Counted from the first letter of the stretch, positions 23,540 through 35,988 are shown. The stretch is 64,000 nt of DNA from Adiantum capillus-veneris (GCA_014529385.2 CM043953.1:98582842-98646841); one strand, 5' to 3'. Numbers and translations: made by a program. The notes: a model not told the origin generated them from the sequence alone.

Positions 23540-24163
23540 GAAGACCCAAGATCCTTTTAAAAAACCTTACGATATGCATTTCCCATCAAAAGCCCTAGAG
23601 TTATGCAAGCAAATCGCTTCTATCTCATCCTTTGGCTTTCTTTGAAGTGGAGGGGGTTGACATGGTAGCACCAGAAGAAAAAGAGTTATGGTGTTGAAGA
23701 GATAGGCATGTTGCTTCAACAATGAAGTGAGGAGAAAAAGTGGTTGAATGGAGAGCAAAGGTAGTAGTAGTAGTAGTAGTTCAAAGGGACGGTGTGGATG
23801 AAAGGGGGAGACAGGTGATGCAGCTGCAAAAAGCTTCCATATGTGTTGCAACTATTGAAAGCTTAGAGAGGGGGAGAAGTGTTTCAATGGAGAGCAAAAG
23901 GAGAAAAAGTAGTTGAAAGGGATGGTATGGATGAAAGGGAGACACACATGGTGCATCTATGAAAATCTTGGAGAGAGAGAGAGAGAGAGAGTACTGTTCA
24001 GAAATACAGATTTTGGTCAAAGAAAATAGTTTTTTGACAATGTATTTGATAAGAGGAGCTTTTGGGGAGTGAAAAGTATAATTTAAAGATTTTCAAAAAA
24101 AAAATTAGGGTTACTTTATGAACACCAATGAAAATGGAGGGAAAGTCCTGCATACACCCCCAC

Positions 24164-24205
<42 letters not shown>

Positions 24206-24518
24206 CTTTTATCTCATATCTATATCTAGACCTATAACAAGTCCAAACCTATATCTAGACCTTAGGGGAAACCAATGTAAACCATGTAATTATTTATTGC
24301 TTTACGTTATTCTTTCACTTGACCCTTCGTACGTGCAAGAGAAATCAAAAAAGGTTCATATCCTCATACATAGTTCAATCAATTGTGTCCAAGAAATTGG
24401 AAATTCATAGATATTCTATTAATTATATTCACTCATCGATAGGAAGTTGCTAATAAAAACATGACCTATTCTGTGTGCACCACACTAACAGAAGAGAAAA
24501 TAGAAGATTCGTGCAATA

Positions 24519-24570
<52 letters not shown>

Positions 24571-24956
24571 ATTCATGGCGCCCACTCTCCCTATTCTGGC
24601 TTTGGAAGCGATCAAGGACGTGTGCTCGCTCTGTGACTTTGGCTGCCCCTTGTACCCCCTCTCCCTCTTACTGCGGGCACCCCTCTCTCTCTCTTCCTTT
24701 GTGCCGACGCATTCAAGCCAATGTGTATACTCTCCCTTTCTCTCGTGTGTCTGAGCTGAGGAAGTTCACGATGAGGTTGTTGACCCCCGGCGGGGGGGGG
24801 GGGGGATTGTCGTGGCTGTTGTGAGAAGGGGGAGCACGTGCGCAAGCACTCAAAAGTGCAGGGGGGAAAGAGGGCGGGCGGTGGGCACACAACATTTGGA
24901 AGGTTGGGGTGGGGGCATCTAGTTAATTAATATTAATTTTTATCATCCAAGCCATT
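23540..24956. repeat. Microsatellite-rich stretch, no gene
   Basis: It contains (GTA)n at about 23760-23780, (GA)n at 23971-23991 and at about 24168-24203, (TC)n at about 24522-24569, and a G run at 24792-24805. The ORFs crossing these tracts are low-complexity artefacts. Confidence 0.8.
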
Positions 24957-26455
24957 ATGTCATTAAAAATTATTGTAAGAAGTCCAAAGGATGAAGCCAA
25001 TGCATTAATAGACTATTTAGATACATATTGGACACACAAGACGTTGCAGCCACTATTCAAGCAACATTTAAGGATAGCAACAAAAAGTTCCAAAAGCACA
25101 TGGACTCTTACCTTTGTTATGTTCCATCCAGAAGCCACTTTGAACATACAAATACGACACTCTTATGTGCTACATTTAAGACAAGCACTGCTTTTCTAAT
25201 GGGTTCACATCTCAATCTCTTTGTGCTTAGGCAAGCATCGTATGCCTATGAACTTGGAAGACTTCTATATTTAGATGCCTACAACTTGCTCACTATATAC
25301 TATTGCTTTCCTAGAGAATGTCTTGAGAAGTGGGTTGTCAAGCACTCCACATGTTGTCCTTGCACCTACACTACAGACTCTCCCAATTGTTACTAGGCCA
25401 CATTTTCAAAATGCATGCGTAGCAATAGTTTGTGTTCTTGAATGCAATCCTAGCTCACTTAGCATTTTCATCGACAAAGTTTACTAGCCTTTCATTTACC
25501 GAATACATTTCAAGTTATTATAGATAGCTGATGCTTATAATGGGCATGCAGATATAGAATTCTAAATCTTAGGGTCACCCGCTTTTTAGCGTTTCATTTT
25601 TCACTCGTGAAGTAATAGCACCCGGTAGCATATAATCACAAGAACACCTTAAAAAACAACTACATATGCATACGTTTAAGAGGATAACAGCCAATAATTG
25701 CCAAGAGGGTGCTATGTGAAGAGCTTTTCAATACAAAACACAAGGGAATTGACTATTCCTTTTTCATTCCCCACAACTTTGACCCTTACTTTCCTAGAGC
25801 TTCGATGTATCCGAAATGCCAAAGTTCTTCAACAAATATTGAAAACAAGAGGTGAATTGTTAGCCTATAAGACAAAACCTCAAGGGTCACTCTGTTGAAA
25901 GAGCTTCAAAGAGAAAAGATTGCACCCTAACAAAAGGGGGGAAGAGAGAGACCCTCCACACACCCATGCGCATGGGCCATGGAAGGTCTAACTGAAATTT
26001 TCATCAGAAAACCTTTCTCAGTTATTTGATAGGGGCTTAACAAACACGACATACGACTGCTTCCTGGGAAAAATTTCACGTTACTTCAAGAAGATGACCT
26101 CAATACATGACAGTCAAAGTGAATCACCTTATGCTTCTTAAACCAGTGGGTAACCATGCAGCTTCAGAGTGCATGCTCTTGCAAAACAGAGAGACAGTTT
26201 AAAGCAACTAAATATGATAACTTCAAAGTGCCTCCAGCCTAACAAGCAGTCACCTGAGGTGGAAAGGCGATAAACACCTTCTGAAAGACCCGAGTGCATC
26301 CAGTTCTACAGTTGAAAAGGGAGTACCTTTGCAAGCTGATTGGGTTTTTTTTTTCTTTTTTCTTGGAAAGGGGGGGGGGGAGGTGGGGTTGTCCTCCTGA
26401 AAGAAATGAATGGGAACTTATTCATAGGGGGCATCTGTCACAAAAATGATGACAC
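24957..26455. other. No recognised gene
   Basis: A plus ORF at 25028-25396 (starting near KSSKSTWTL in the neighbouring frame) and shorter ones occur, with no known motif. A G run lies at about 26370-26381. The 5' LTR expected for element A is not visible here. Confidence 0.35.
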
Positions 26456-27376
26456 TTGGCAGCCAGCAGAAAACAGCAGCAAATACTGCCATCCCAAAAT
26501 TTTATGAGCAGTAGCGGTGTACCAGGGACGGGCACCACGTGCCAACGGAAAAAACAGACTAGAGCAACTTATGCAAGAGGGAATTTTACAGAGGCCTCCA
26601 ACGTCAGGAAAGCTGCCACTTTCTTGAAAGACAATGCGCTTACATGGTGGACGACATTGCTAATGCAAGTACAGGCACCCGCCACATGGGTCTACTTCAA
26701 GCCAACAAAAAACACCAGTAAATCCTGACGTCGTGACAAATTGGCACCAGCTTACTTCAGCTACTTGTAAGAGCTTGTTGGAGTACAATCGGAGGTTTTG
26801 TATAGCGTAACTCTCAGTGACCTCCTACAGATTTGTGCCATTGACAGTGCAGATAGAGAAATACTATTGTGAGCTGCCTAAAGGGCTTCGAGACTACTGT
26901 ACCAAGAACAGAGTGGCTGCCCTCACCCAGCTCATGGAAGTTGCTAACACTGGTCTTGCCTTGTTGAGAGGACAGTGGGTTTCCGAGCAACAAAAAAGGA
27001 GGGCAGCAGAAAAGAAAAATTCAGCGAAGAAGCCCTTTGTGAAAACGGCTCCTGAGGTGTCAGTGGTCACAGGGGTCAGAAAAGGCCAACAAGGATAAGG
27101 ACTCGGTCGGGACTTCTGGAGCGCAGGGCAAAGAAACAGAAAAGGAAGCCTTTTGTGCGTAAGACGCTGGAGGAAAAGAAGGTCTTAATGGCTGAAAATA
27201 AATGCTTTATATGCGAGCAACCTAGTCACTTTGCTACAAGTTGTCCACAAAGGAAAAAGACCAGCTGACTCAGATGATAAAGAGGACCAGAAAGGCAAGA
27301 AGCCTAAACCCACGGCAAGTTTGGTGCCAAATATGGTGGGTGACAGGCCCCGTACAGATGCCAGTGAGTTATGCAA
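26456..27376 (+). pseudogene. gag of element A with CCHC zinc knuckle
   Basis: The frames show the gag core text KAATFLKDNALTWWTTLL near 26610, and downstream LPKGLRDYCTKNR and ALTQLMEVANTGLAL. At about 27205-27250 lies the zinc knuckle CFICEQPSHFATSC, which fits C-x2-C-x4-H-x4-C. The parts lie in several frames. Gag packages the element RNA; this one is broken. Confidence 0.8.
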
Positions 27377-27388
27377 AGCATGGGGTAA

Positions 27389-28677
27389 AGTTAGAGATCA
27401 GACGGCACTCATCTTCTTTGATCCAGATGCCAAAGCAAACTTTATCTCGCAGAGTTAGCTATGAAGATGGGCATCGGAGCTAGAGAGATGGGGTACACGG
27501 CAGAGGCAAGGTTGGCATGTCCTCGCCACTCAGAGTGTGTTACTCCTATTATTGGAAAGCTGCGTCTGCATATTCAGTCATATGTAGACACAGAAGAATT
27601 TTATATCATGCCATTGGAAGGGTACGATGCGCTACTTGGAATTCCGTGGATGTTCACAGTACATGGCGTGCTGGATGCCTTCAGCAAGACGATCACCCTT
27701 CAGCATAGGGGTAAAACTCATGTTTTGGATGTAAAGCTCAAAGGGGAGTCTGTCCCTATCGTATTTGCTTCGGCTATCACTTCTATAATAAAGAATCATC
27801 TTTCTGTGTACTTGATTTTTACACGTGATGTCTCACATAATTGTCAGTCAAATTTATTTGTATTAGATAAAGAAAGGTCAACATTTTTGCGAGAGTTTAG
27901 TGACTGTTTTTTTTATTCATTACCGTCGCAATTGCCGCGAGAGAGATCTGGGGACCATCGGATAGATTTGGTGCCAAGGTGTGGCCCACCAGATAGACCT
28001 CCCTACAAGGTTAGCGTGGCGCAGCAAAAAGAGATTATGGGCCAGGTTGAGGAGTTATTAGAGAAGGGGCTAATCCAGCCTAGTTCTTCACCCTTTTGCT
28101 CCCAAGTGCTCCTAGTACACGAAAAGGATGGCTCATGGCGCATGTGTATTGATTACCGTGAGTTGAATAAGAATACCATCAAGAATAGGTTTCCTATTCC
28201 AAGAATTAATGATATTCTCAATCATTTAGAGGGTGCTGCAATTATCAACAGGATAGACCTTAAGAGTGGGTACCATCAGATTCGTATGAGGCCAGAGGAT
28301 GTGCACAAGACTACGTTTAGAACGACATTTGGTCTCTATGAGTTTCTAGTGATGCCGTTTGGTCTAACAAATGCTCCTGTCACGTTCAACAGAATGATGG
28401 ACCGGATTTTCCGCTCACATTAACAGTTTGTTGGGACATTCTTCGATGACATGATAGTCTATCGAAGAATGAAGAGGAGCATAGGCATCACTTGACCATT
28501 GTGTTCGAAAAGCTACGCAGTCACAGGTTACTTGTCAATCCTAAGAAAAGTGAATTCTTCCTAGAAGAGATCCACTTTCTTGGCCACATCGTGTCAAAGG
28601 ATGGTGTCAGAATAGATCGCGCAAAGGTCGAAGCTTTTAAGACATGGCCAGACTTGAAGATTGTGCACGATGTCAGA
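27389..28677 (+). pseudogene. Protease and RT fingers/palm of element A
   Basis: The protease region reads LIFFDPDAKANFIS, where related copies in this window have DGGA, so the active-site loop is altered. It is followed by ITPIIGKLRL-like text (TPIIGKLRLH) and GYDALLGIPW. The RT follows with [46 protein letters not shown], then a stop (TAA near 28422) and the catalytic box GTFFDDMIVY. A missing base just after it shifts the frame, which resumes as EIHFLGHIVSKDGVRI. The block ends at the insertion point of the nested element. Confidence 0.85.
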
Positions 28678-29338
28678 TGTTACAAGACAGGCACCACGTG
28701 CCGATAGAAAAGAACGGACTGAACAAACTTTTAGCACTTCAATAACAACTGAACTGAAAGAGAGAGAGACGACACGCGACACGGAGTGGCGGAATTCCAC
28801 CCCAGAGAGTATTGACCCCAAACCTTGGCGCCCCTTTCGGTATTTCTTTATATTGCATCAACACAGTACAAGCCGGTACTCCAGACTCTGCACCTTCGCT
28901 AGGAAGCATGCTAGAGAATGAGCCCTAACCTCATATTTAAAGGCCCTAGGCCCCAAAAGCAGTTTACAGTAAAAAGCCTTTAAAACTCAAAAGCTTCCGA
29001 TCCAAAAAGCAATGCCAAAAGCTACCAGCGTAATTTACGAAAATCCGTACAGCCTGTCACGTCATCAACGAGCGCAAAACGCGGAAACCCATACAGCCTG
29101 CCACATCATCATGTCAATGCAATTTTCAAAAATCTGTCTCGTCATCAGTTTTGGCGTGTGCCCGGATTCTGCTTTATTTTAATCCTTTATGTCACTTGGG
29201 GCCCTATCGAACGAGGTCCCTATAAGTTGATAGGACTTCTTCTTCTGTTACTTGTTCTTCTTAGGGTTTAGGCCCCTCAGTCGGCTTTTGTAAGTTGACT
29301 CCATTCTTTAGGCTTTGACACGTCAGCAGTTTGTTACA
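28678..29338 (-). repeat. 3' LTR of the nested element
   Basis: 661 bp, matching 31107-31778 with a few per cent differences. It contains a GA tract, the block GGCGCCCC-TTTCGGTATTTC shared with other LTRs here, and copies of the (C)CACGTCA or related ACGT motif. Confidence 0.9.
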
Positions 29339-29439
29339 TCTCCCCTTCTTGAAAGAGAGTAATCGTCCACGATTACAGCATATCTGCAAAACAACTCAAG
29401 TTAGCTCAAAAATTTCCGAGGGTCATTCCGAGGGACAAT

Positions 29440-29612
29440 CAATTTGCTCTTTTTATTAAGGAGTTAGCTTCTCCTTTCTGCTCTTTTGATTAAGAAGTTA
29501 GCTTCTCCTTTCTGCTCTTTTTATTAAGGAGTTAGCTTCTCCTTTCTGCTCTTTTGATCAAGGAGTTAGCTTCTCCTTTCGACTGTTTTGATCAAGGAGT
29601 TAGCTTCTTCTT
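29440..29612. repeat. Tandem ~34 bp repeats inside the nested element
   Basis: About five copies of a unit with gttagcttctcc, tttctgctctttt and gattaaggag follow one another with small changes. Confidence 0.85.
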
Positions 29613-29814
29613 TCGTCCAGATCGGAACTCTTGATATTCCGATGTAGTAAAATTAGCCATCACGCCCAGACCGTACTGATCTTCCACGGGGGTCTTGATG
29701 CACTAAAATTACATACCCAAGCAATCTCATCCAATTAGGAATATTCAGTAGTTGGCACATCACAATGCAGCACAAATGCTCACATATGCATGTTACAAGA
29801 CATAGAAACATAAA

Positions 29815-30235
29815 GTCGCCGATGAAAACTCCCCCCACAAATAACCATCCAGGTTCGGGCCATGAGCTGTGCAACAACTCCCTAATCACTCCTCCCGCAA
29901 ATAACCTAAAAAGGTCCGGGCCATGAGATATAGAGGCCTTTTACAACGAAACGCCCCCCAGACCGCAGTCTGCATCATTTGGAGGTGCTGAGAGTAACCA
30001 CTACTCAGACTTCTTAATACTCCCCTCGTAAATAACCATGCAGGTCCGCGCCATGAGTAACAACAACAATACTCCCCCCGTAAATAACCACAAGGGTCCG
30101 GGCCATGAGTAAAAACAACAATACTCCCCCCATAAATAACCACAAGGGTCCGGGTCATGAGTAAAAACAACACTTCTCAGTCATTCAATACTCCCCCCGC
30201 AAATAATAACCACAAGGGTCCGGGCCATGAGTAAG
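29815..30235. repeat. Imperfect ~58 bp repeats inside the nested element
   Basis: At least six units contain ctccccccgtaaataacc, then acaagggtccgggcc and atgagtaa. On the minus strand each unit presents a purine-rich GGGGGGAG tract. The minus ORFs here only reflect the repeat. Confidence 0.85.
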
Positions 30236-30239
30236 AACA

Positions 30240-31093
30240 AGCATTCTCAAACATCTTTTCTCACAACTCCACCCGGGAGTAAAATCACCAATCATTGAAA
30301 CCAATATCAAACCAAAGTCAAACAATTCAAATCGGTACCAAAACAGGTTCAAAACAGATACCATCCATTTCAAAAAAATTCCAAACAGGATCACTAAACA
30401 AGTTCTCAAAGAGATTTGAAACTTAAAAAGCAATCTCGACATCAGTCGAGCTCGAAAAGTCGACCAACTTTCCATCCTGGAACCTGCATCAAATATTAGG
30501 GATAGGTTCATTCCGTAAGGTCGTAGCCGAGCACAGCATGGTCCATCAGCTCTTGGACAAACAGTGTTTCTTTGGCGACGATGGTAGTCCCAAGATAGCA
30601 ATCGCACTGGACCTCCAAGGTCATCTGCTCGTGAAGAGACATCTACTGAGAGATCTCGAGAAACTTCAAGTTATAATCTGCTAGGGTTTCCATGGCAAGC
30701 ATTTCAGGATACCCCACTCTGCCAGAAGTTGCACTCCGAAGGAAGATGTCAGAAACCATATAACTTCGAGTTTAAAAAAATTCTTGAAAGCTTGCCAAGT
30801 ACTTGGAGTATGCTGCTTGGTAGTTGTAGACATCAACATCTGCATGGCACTTCTTCTGAGAAAAACAGTGACTTGAAATAAATCTGGATCCTTCTCTTGC
30901 AAGTGATCTTAATTGGCTTATACCCTGTAAGACATGAGCGGTGAAGACGGGAGCGCGCCCGATGCGCGATGAAGTAAGGGTGGAGTGGCTAATAAGTCCG
31001 GCTTGGAGAGCGAAGATACCTCAAATAAAATTCCAATAGCTCTGTCTGCTCTTTTGTATGACCGGTATGCTTTCAGAAAAGCACACGCCTGAT
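30240..31093. other. Interior of the nested element, no coding capacity seen
   Basis: Only short ORFs occur. The part at about 30910-31093 (ctgtaagacatgagcg, ggctaataagtccg) also occurs in diverged form at about 56520-56650, beside another LTR's primer-binding site, so it is a leader shared by related elements. Confidence 0.6.
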
Positions 31094-31105
31094 GCTCTGA
31101 TACCA
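31094..31105 (-). promoter_or_regulatory. Primer-binding site of the nested element
   Basis: The minus strand reads TGGTATCAGAGC, the standard plant site complementary to initiator methionine tRNA. It lies one base from the LTR edge. Confidence 0.9.
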
Positions 31106-31106
31106 C

Positions 31107-31778
31107 TGTCACAAGACAAGCACCACATGCCAATAGAAAAGAACAGACTGAACAAACTTTTAGCACTTCAATAACAACTGAACTGAAAGAGAGAGAGAGA
31201 GAGAGAAAGAGAGAACACGCGACACAGAGTTGCGGAATTCCACTCCAGAGAGTATTGACCCCAAACCTTGGCGCCCCTTACGGTATTTCTTTATATTGCA
31301 TCAACACAGTACAAGCCGGTACTCCAGACTCTGCACCTTCGCCAAGAAGCATGTCAGAGAATGAGCCCTAACCTCATATTTAAAGGCCCTAGGCCCCAAA
31401 AGCAGTTTACAGTAAAAAGCCTTTAAAACTCAAAACCTTTTGGTCCAAAAAGCAATGCCAAATGCTACCAACGTAATTTACGAAAATCCGTACAGCCTAT
31501 CACGTCATCAGCCAACGCAAAACGCGGAAACCCATACAACCTGCCACGTCATCATGTCAATGCAATTTTCGGAAATCTGCCACGTCATCAATTTTGGCTT
31601 ATATCCGGATCCTGCTTTATTTTAATCCTTTATGTCACTTGGGGCCCCATCGAACGGGGTCCCCATAGGTTGGTAGGACTTCTTATGTTACTTGTTCTTC
31701 TTAGGGTTTAGGCCCCTCGGCCGGCTTCTGTAAGTTGACTCCATTCTTTAGGCTTTGACACGTCAGCAGTTTGTTACG
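31107..31778 (-). repeat. 5' LTR of the nested element
   Basis: 672 bp, the partner of 28678-29338. It has a longer GA run (near 31188-31208). Its outermost base is G instead of A. Confidence 0.9.
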
Positions 31779-33755
31779 TCAGAAGCTTCTTGGGATTGTG
31801 TTCCTACTATAGAAGGTTTATCGGGAATTTTGCAAAGATAGCATCATCTCTTCACGTATTGCAAAAAAAAGAGGTCACTTTCAAATGGACCCAAAAAGAG
31901 ATTTCAGCTTTTAGTCTCTTAAAGGAAAAGTTGACTTCAAGTCTAGTAATTGTTTTGCCACACCTCATGAGGTCATTTGTGGTTCAGTGTGACGCGTGTG
32001 GCAGTAGCGTCGGAGCAGTGCTAATGCAAGATGGACGGGTAGTAGCTTATGAAAGCCGAATTTTGCAAGGGCCAAAGAAGACTATGCAAGTTTATGAGAA
32101 AGAGCTCTTGGTCATGATTCATGCGCTTTCTAGCTAGAAGCATTACATCTTAGGTGTTGATTTTGTTGTTCAAACAGACCATCAGACCATACGATACTTC
32201 TTGACACAGTCAAAGCTATCCGAAAAGCATATGCGATGGGCAAACATTCTTTGTATGTTTCACTTCCAAATCATGCATGTGGAAGGCAAGAAGAAAGTTG
32301 TGGCTGATGCGTTATCAAGAAAGCCACAAATTTCAGCTGTGTCAATTCCTTATCATCATGAGCTTGATGACATGAAGGAACAGTATGCTACTGATGAAGA
32401 TTTTGCAAGGAGTTTTGAACAGTTGCAAGAAGGGCAACATCATGAGCACTCCCTCCTCAGAGATGATTTTATGATGATGCATGGCAGACTTTGTGTCACT
32501 AGGCCACTGTGACATAAGGTCATGGTAGAAAGTCATGTCCCAAGGTATGTAGGGCATCGTGGTATTGATGCGACAGTTAAAGCGGTAGAGAGATTCTTCT
32601 ATTGGTCTACCTTGAGGAGAGATGTGGATGCCTTTGTGCGAACATGCCTGATTTGCAAAAAGGCCAAGTTTGACAGGCAAAAGGCACCAAGGTTGTTACA
32701 ACCACTACCAATTCCGGATAAGCCACGGGAAAGCATTCCTATGGATTTTATCTTTGATCTTCCAAGAACCCCAATAGGGATGATGGTATACGGACCATTA
32801 TCTGTAGGTTCAGCAAGCAGGCTCATTTTATCCCTGTCATGAAGAAGATAAAATATGATCAGATGGCACGCTTATTCATGTACAATGTGTTCAAGTACCA
32901 TGGTATGCCACAATCGATTGTCAGTGATCGTGATCCTCGCATGACAAGTTTGTTTTGGAGAGGATTGTTTGAGAACATGGGCACTACGCTCAAGTTCTCG
33001 TCTTCGTTTCATCCACAAACTGATGGACAGTCAGAAGAGGCTAATTCTATTGTCTTGGATCTGCTGAAATACTGTGTGTCAGATAATAAGGGCAAGTGGG
33101 AACAGTATTTTCCTATGCTTGAGTATGCGTACAACAATATAGTGCATTCGACGACTCGCAAGGCACCTTTTGAGATTGTTGAAGGCGGCAAAAAGGTTCC
33201 TCCCATTTTGCATACAAAGAACAAGATCTTTGAGGCAGATCGATATGTCGAGAACATGGATAAAAAGTACAAGAAAATTAAAGTTGCCTTGGAGAAGACT
33301 CGGACAAAGCACAAAAAGTTGTTGATCGTCACCGTCGTGAATTCCTATTGTCACCTGGTGATAGGATTCTTGTAAGGTTTGAGAAGGCAAGGTTAAAGAA
33401 GATGAAGGGCAAGGAACGGTTGTTTCCTAAGCTCAGCATGCGTTACTATGGGCCTTTTCAAGTGCTTGATAAGATCAGCCATGTGGCTTACAGGCTGAAA
33501 TTGCCTGATGCGTGGAAGATTCATAATGCGTTTCACGTGAGTCTTCTAGGACCCTTCATGGGTGATGTGCCAAAAGATATGCAAGATGAGGATCAGCCAG
33601 AAGTTGAGAAACTTGATGAGATCCTGGTACCTGAGCAAGTTTTGGCACATAAGGACAGAAAAGTTAAAGGACAAGTTGCAAGACGCTACTTGGTGAAGTT
33701 CAAGAACTATCCACCTATGGATGCAAAGTGGATGAAAGAGCATGAACTGTCATAG
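31779..33755 (+). pseudogene. RT end, RNase H, integrase and chromodomain of element A
   Basis: After the insertion the text continues with FLGLCSYYRRFIGNFA. RNase H shows VQCDACGSSVGAVLM, YEKELLVM, QTDHQTIRYF and VADALSRKP. The integrase zinc finger has ESHVPRYVGHRG and CLICKKAKF; the core has MDFIFDLP, SDRDPRMTSLFW and FHPQTDGQSE, giving the D, D and E positions. The C-terminal part reads WKIHNAFHVSLLGPF and then a chromodomain, RRYLVKFKNYPPMDAKWM. One stop in RNase H (near 32137) and frame changes near 32512, 32840 and 33350 inactivate it. Confidence 0.9.
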
Positions 33756-34053
33756 TCACCAAATGTATCGCAGCTTTACCTTGAAGCCTTTGGGTTACAG
33801 CCTACTTATACCCCAACCCAACGTGTGCAAAGGAGAGGTAATGATAGAGCTAGCACATCAAATGTATATATGAATTCAGTGTAATAGATGGAAATGACAA
33901 AAGTATGAAAGTCTCATTACGCCATTTGTATCTATGAGTTAACGACCTTTCTTGTGGATACATGCAATGATAAAAGAGTGTTAACAACACATGATCATCA
34001 GTGGCGAGTATTTATGGTATGCAATCGAGGATGTTTGCGATTTCGAGAAGGGG

Positions 34054-35510
34054 GTATGTCACGAGGACGTGGCAACTGTTAACTATGTCACGAGGACGTG
34101 GCAACTGCTAACCTTAGTTGTCGGTTTCTTTCCAATAATTTCTGTTTAATTTTTGAGACCCTCTTTTTGAAGTTGCAAATGGTCGGACATTGTATGGCCA
34201 ATGTGAACGGTAGTTTCGCCCACAGACGGGAGGTTGGTCGGCACTGAAACTCGTATAGTAAAAGGATGTCTAGGCTCAATTCAAGATCATCTAGGTCCCC
34301 CCGTCGTACTTAGCAAGTTGGTGGATACTAGGAAGTGAACTCAATAAAGGCATAGTGCCAAGGTGGGGTCACCGAGGGAAAGTACCCGACAGCTGGCCAC
34401 ATTGCATTTTTTGATGCGGTCCCAGTGGGGATAGATGCTCAAATGACCAGTGGGAGTCCAACGAAAGCATCCCCTAAAATATAGGAAACTGCTATTCTTG
34501 ACCATAAAATATGTTCGCGTCATTACCTCCGGAATGACAAGGGGAACATTTTAGAACTCTGCTGCAAAGTCAACTGGGCAACAAGTCGGGAGATTTTTAA
34601 GCGGGAAGCCCACAACGGAAAATTGCATGTAAATGTGCCAAGTGGCACTTTCTGTGCACTTTCCTCATGCAGAAGAAGAGGGCGCTCGATTTCTAGCTAG
34701 GAAGGCCTCATTTGCAAGCTTGTCACAGGTTAAGAGCTATTGACTGCAAGCTTTCCCTCACATGTAGAGTGTAGTGCAAGAAGTCATGTCCTGCACACCC
34801 TACACTGCTCTCTAACTCCCCTACGTGCAGTAATGTAATGCCCCACAAGAGGGCTCTTCATTTGACTTATGTATAGTTGTGTGATCTTATGCGTTTTTGC
34901 TGAGGCAAGAGCCTCTCTGAGCAGGAACATGAGTAGCTAACTGCTGCTCCAAAAGCAAACACCGGTGAGCGCTGGTTATGGGCTGAATTTGGCCTGTTTT
35001 TCAGCCATACGGATGCCATAACAATTGGGAACAGTGCCCCACTACTAGAGGGCAGTTCAAGGACTGTTTAGGGCTGAAAACAGGGCAAAAACCAATAACT
35101 ACAGCATGCTGAATTTACTGTTTTTGAACAGAAATCAGAGGGTTTATGTCAGTGGAAGTGAGTTCCAGCAGGGGAACTGGTTTCGGGCAAGTTTTGGGGC
35201 TGTTATGCTGCCGAAATTTCGCCATGACATGTGGTATCTAGCTAGATACAGGTAAAGAATTCTTAGGACTCTTCGTGTAACTTACCCTCTTAAAGTATAA
35301 AGAAATACCGAAAGGGGTGCCAATTTTGGGGCCTACAGGTTGTCGACGTCTGTCGGAGCATTCTAGCTTCCGAGCCGTGTGTGTGCATTAAGTGTTAATT
35401 CCCGTTACAGGTTCCTTATGCAAAGGATTCTCTGTGTGTAAAAGTCTAAAGTAAAGTAAAGAATTCGGGTGAAATCCAAAGTCTACCGCCCTACGGGCCG
35501 GTTTCATGCA
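34054..35510 (+). repeat. 3' LTR of element A (LTR family A)
   Basis: It starts TGTCACGAGGACG right after a purine tract. The first ~28 bp are duplicated in tandem (34054-34110). A reversed copy at 57726-59037 aligns along both ends, which defines the extent to about 35510. It includes the shared block ataaagaaataccgaaagg (35298-35316). Confidence 0.75.
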
Positions 35511-35988
35511 CTTAAAAAAAAGACAAGCCTAGTACAACTCAAAATTGAAGAGAATCTGTGAAGTTCTCTTCCCCCATCCACTTTGCATCAAGAGCAAGAA
35601 AAGCCTACTCTTGACCAAATTATCGGTGGACCTAGCTTACTCTTCTATTCTTTTTCTTGTGCCTTGGGACCTGTAAATTAACTCTCTCTCGATAGTCTGC
35701 AACAAAACCGTTCAATCTACTCCTTTAAGGTGATCCTCTAGAAAGAGGACACTAGCAAAAAGGTATCCCAAAACCTTTGGCAATGGGCAACTAAAGTGTC
35801 TTCCTTTGTCATTCTCACATGATGCCAAGCCGTGATGACATCTTCTTTATACTCTTTTGTTTTGTTAACCATGCTAAAGTGAAAATTCTCTTAAATTTAA
35901 CCCACTTCTTAGGTGCTTCTTTGCGCAACAGCACGGGCCCACCTATTTTTACATTCTTTGACTCCTCAAGTTGAAAATCAGGGACGAC
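35511..35988 (-). pseudogene. Minus-strand gypsy fragments (chromodomain and gag)
   Basis: About 35560-35670 resembles the chromodomain-coding stretch seen at 37020-37150. About 35700-35955 is a gag piece (LLRKEAPKKWVKFKRIF) matching gag of elements B and F. These are leftovers of an older insertion next to element B. Confidence 0.6.

Larger units (their letters stand above)
28678..31778 (-). mobile_element. Nested non-autonomous LTR retrotransposon (3.1 kb) in element A
   Basis: LTRs at 28678-29338 and 31107-31778 start TGT(T/C)AC and end TTGTTAC(A/G). They are flanked by the 5 bp target duplication tcaga (28673-28677 and 31779-31783). The primer-binding site TGGTATCAGAGC lies on the minus strand at 31094-31105, next to the right LTR, so the element runs right to left. 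A purine tract borders the left LTR. The 1.77 kb interior has no gag, protease, RT or integrase, so it must be moved by another element's proteins. Excising it rejoins the RT text of element A. Confidence 0.9.
26456..35510 (+). mobile_element. Element A: Ty3/gypsy retrotransposon with chromodomain (5'-truncated, interrupted)
   Basis: The plus strand gives gag, zinc knuckle, protease, RT, RNase H, integrase and a C-terminal chromodomain in the Ty3/gypsy order. A 3101 bp LTR element (28678-31778) is inserted in the RT and the coding text resumes exactly after it. A purine tract (gagaaggggg, about 34043-34052) precedes a 3' LTR at 34054-35510. No matching 5' LTR is found. Stops and frameshifts show it is inactive. 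The chromodomain end suggests a chromovirus-type lineage. Confidence 0.85.

Noticed and set aside
24461-24890. ORFs over CT and G tracts
   Set aside because: Low-complexity translations of microsatellites with overlapping frames on both strands.
29886-30173. Minus ORF with repeated GPDPCGYLRGEY
   Set aside because: Reflects the 58 bp DNA repeat; the frame changes between units.
29815-30235. CRISPR-like spaced repeats
   Set aside because: The units are imperfect and contiguous within a plant LTR element, without regular spacers.
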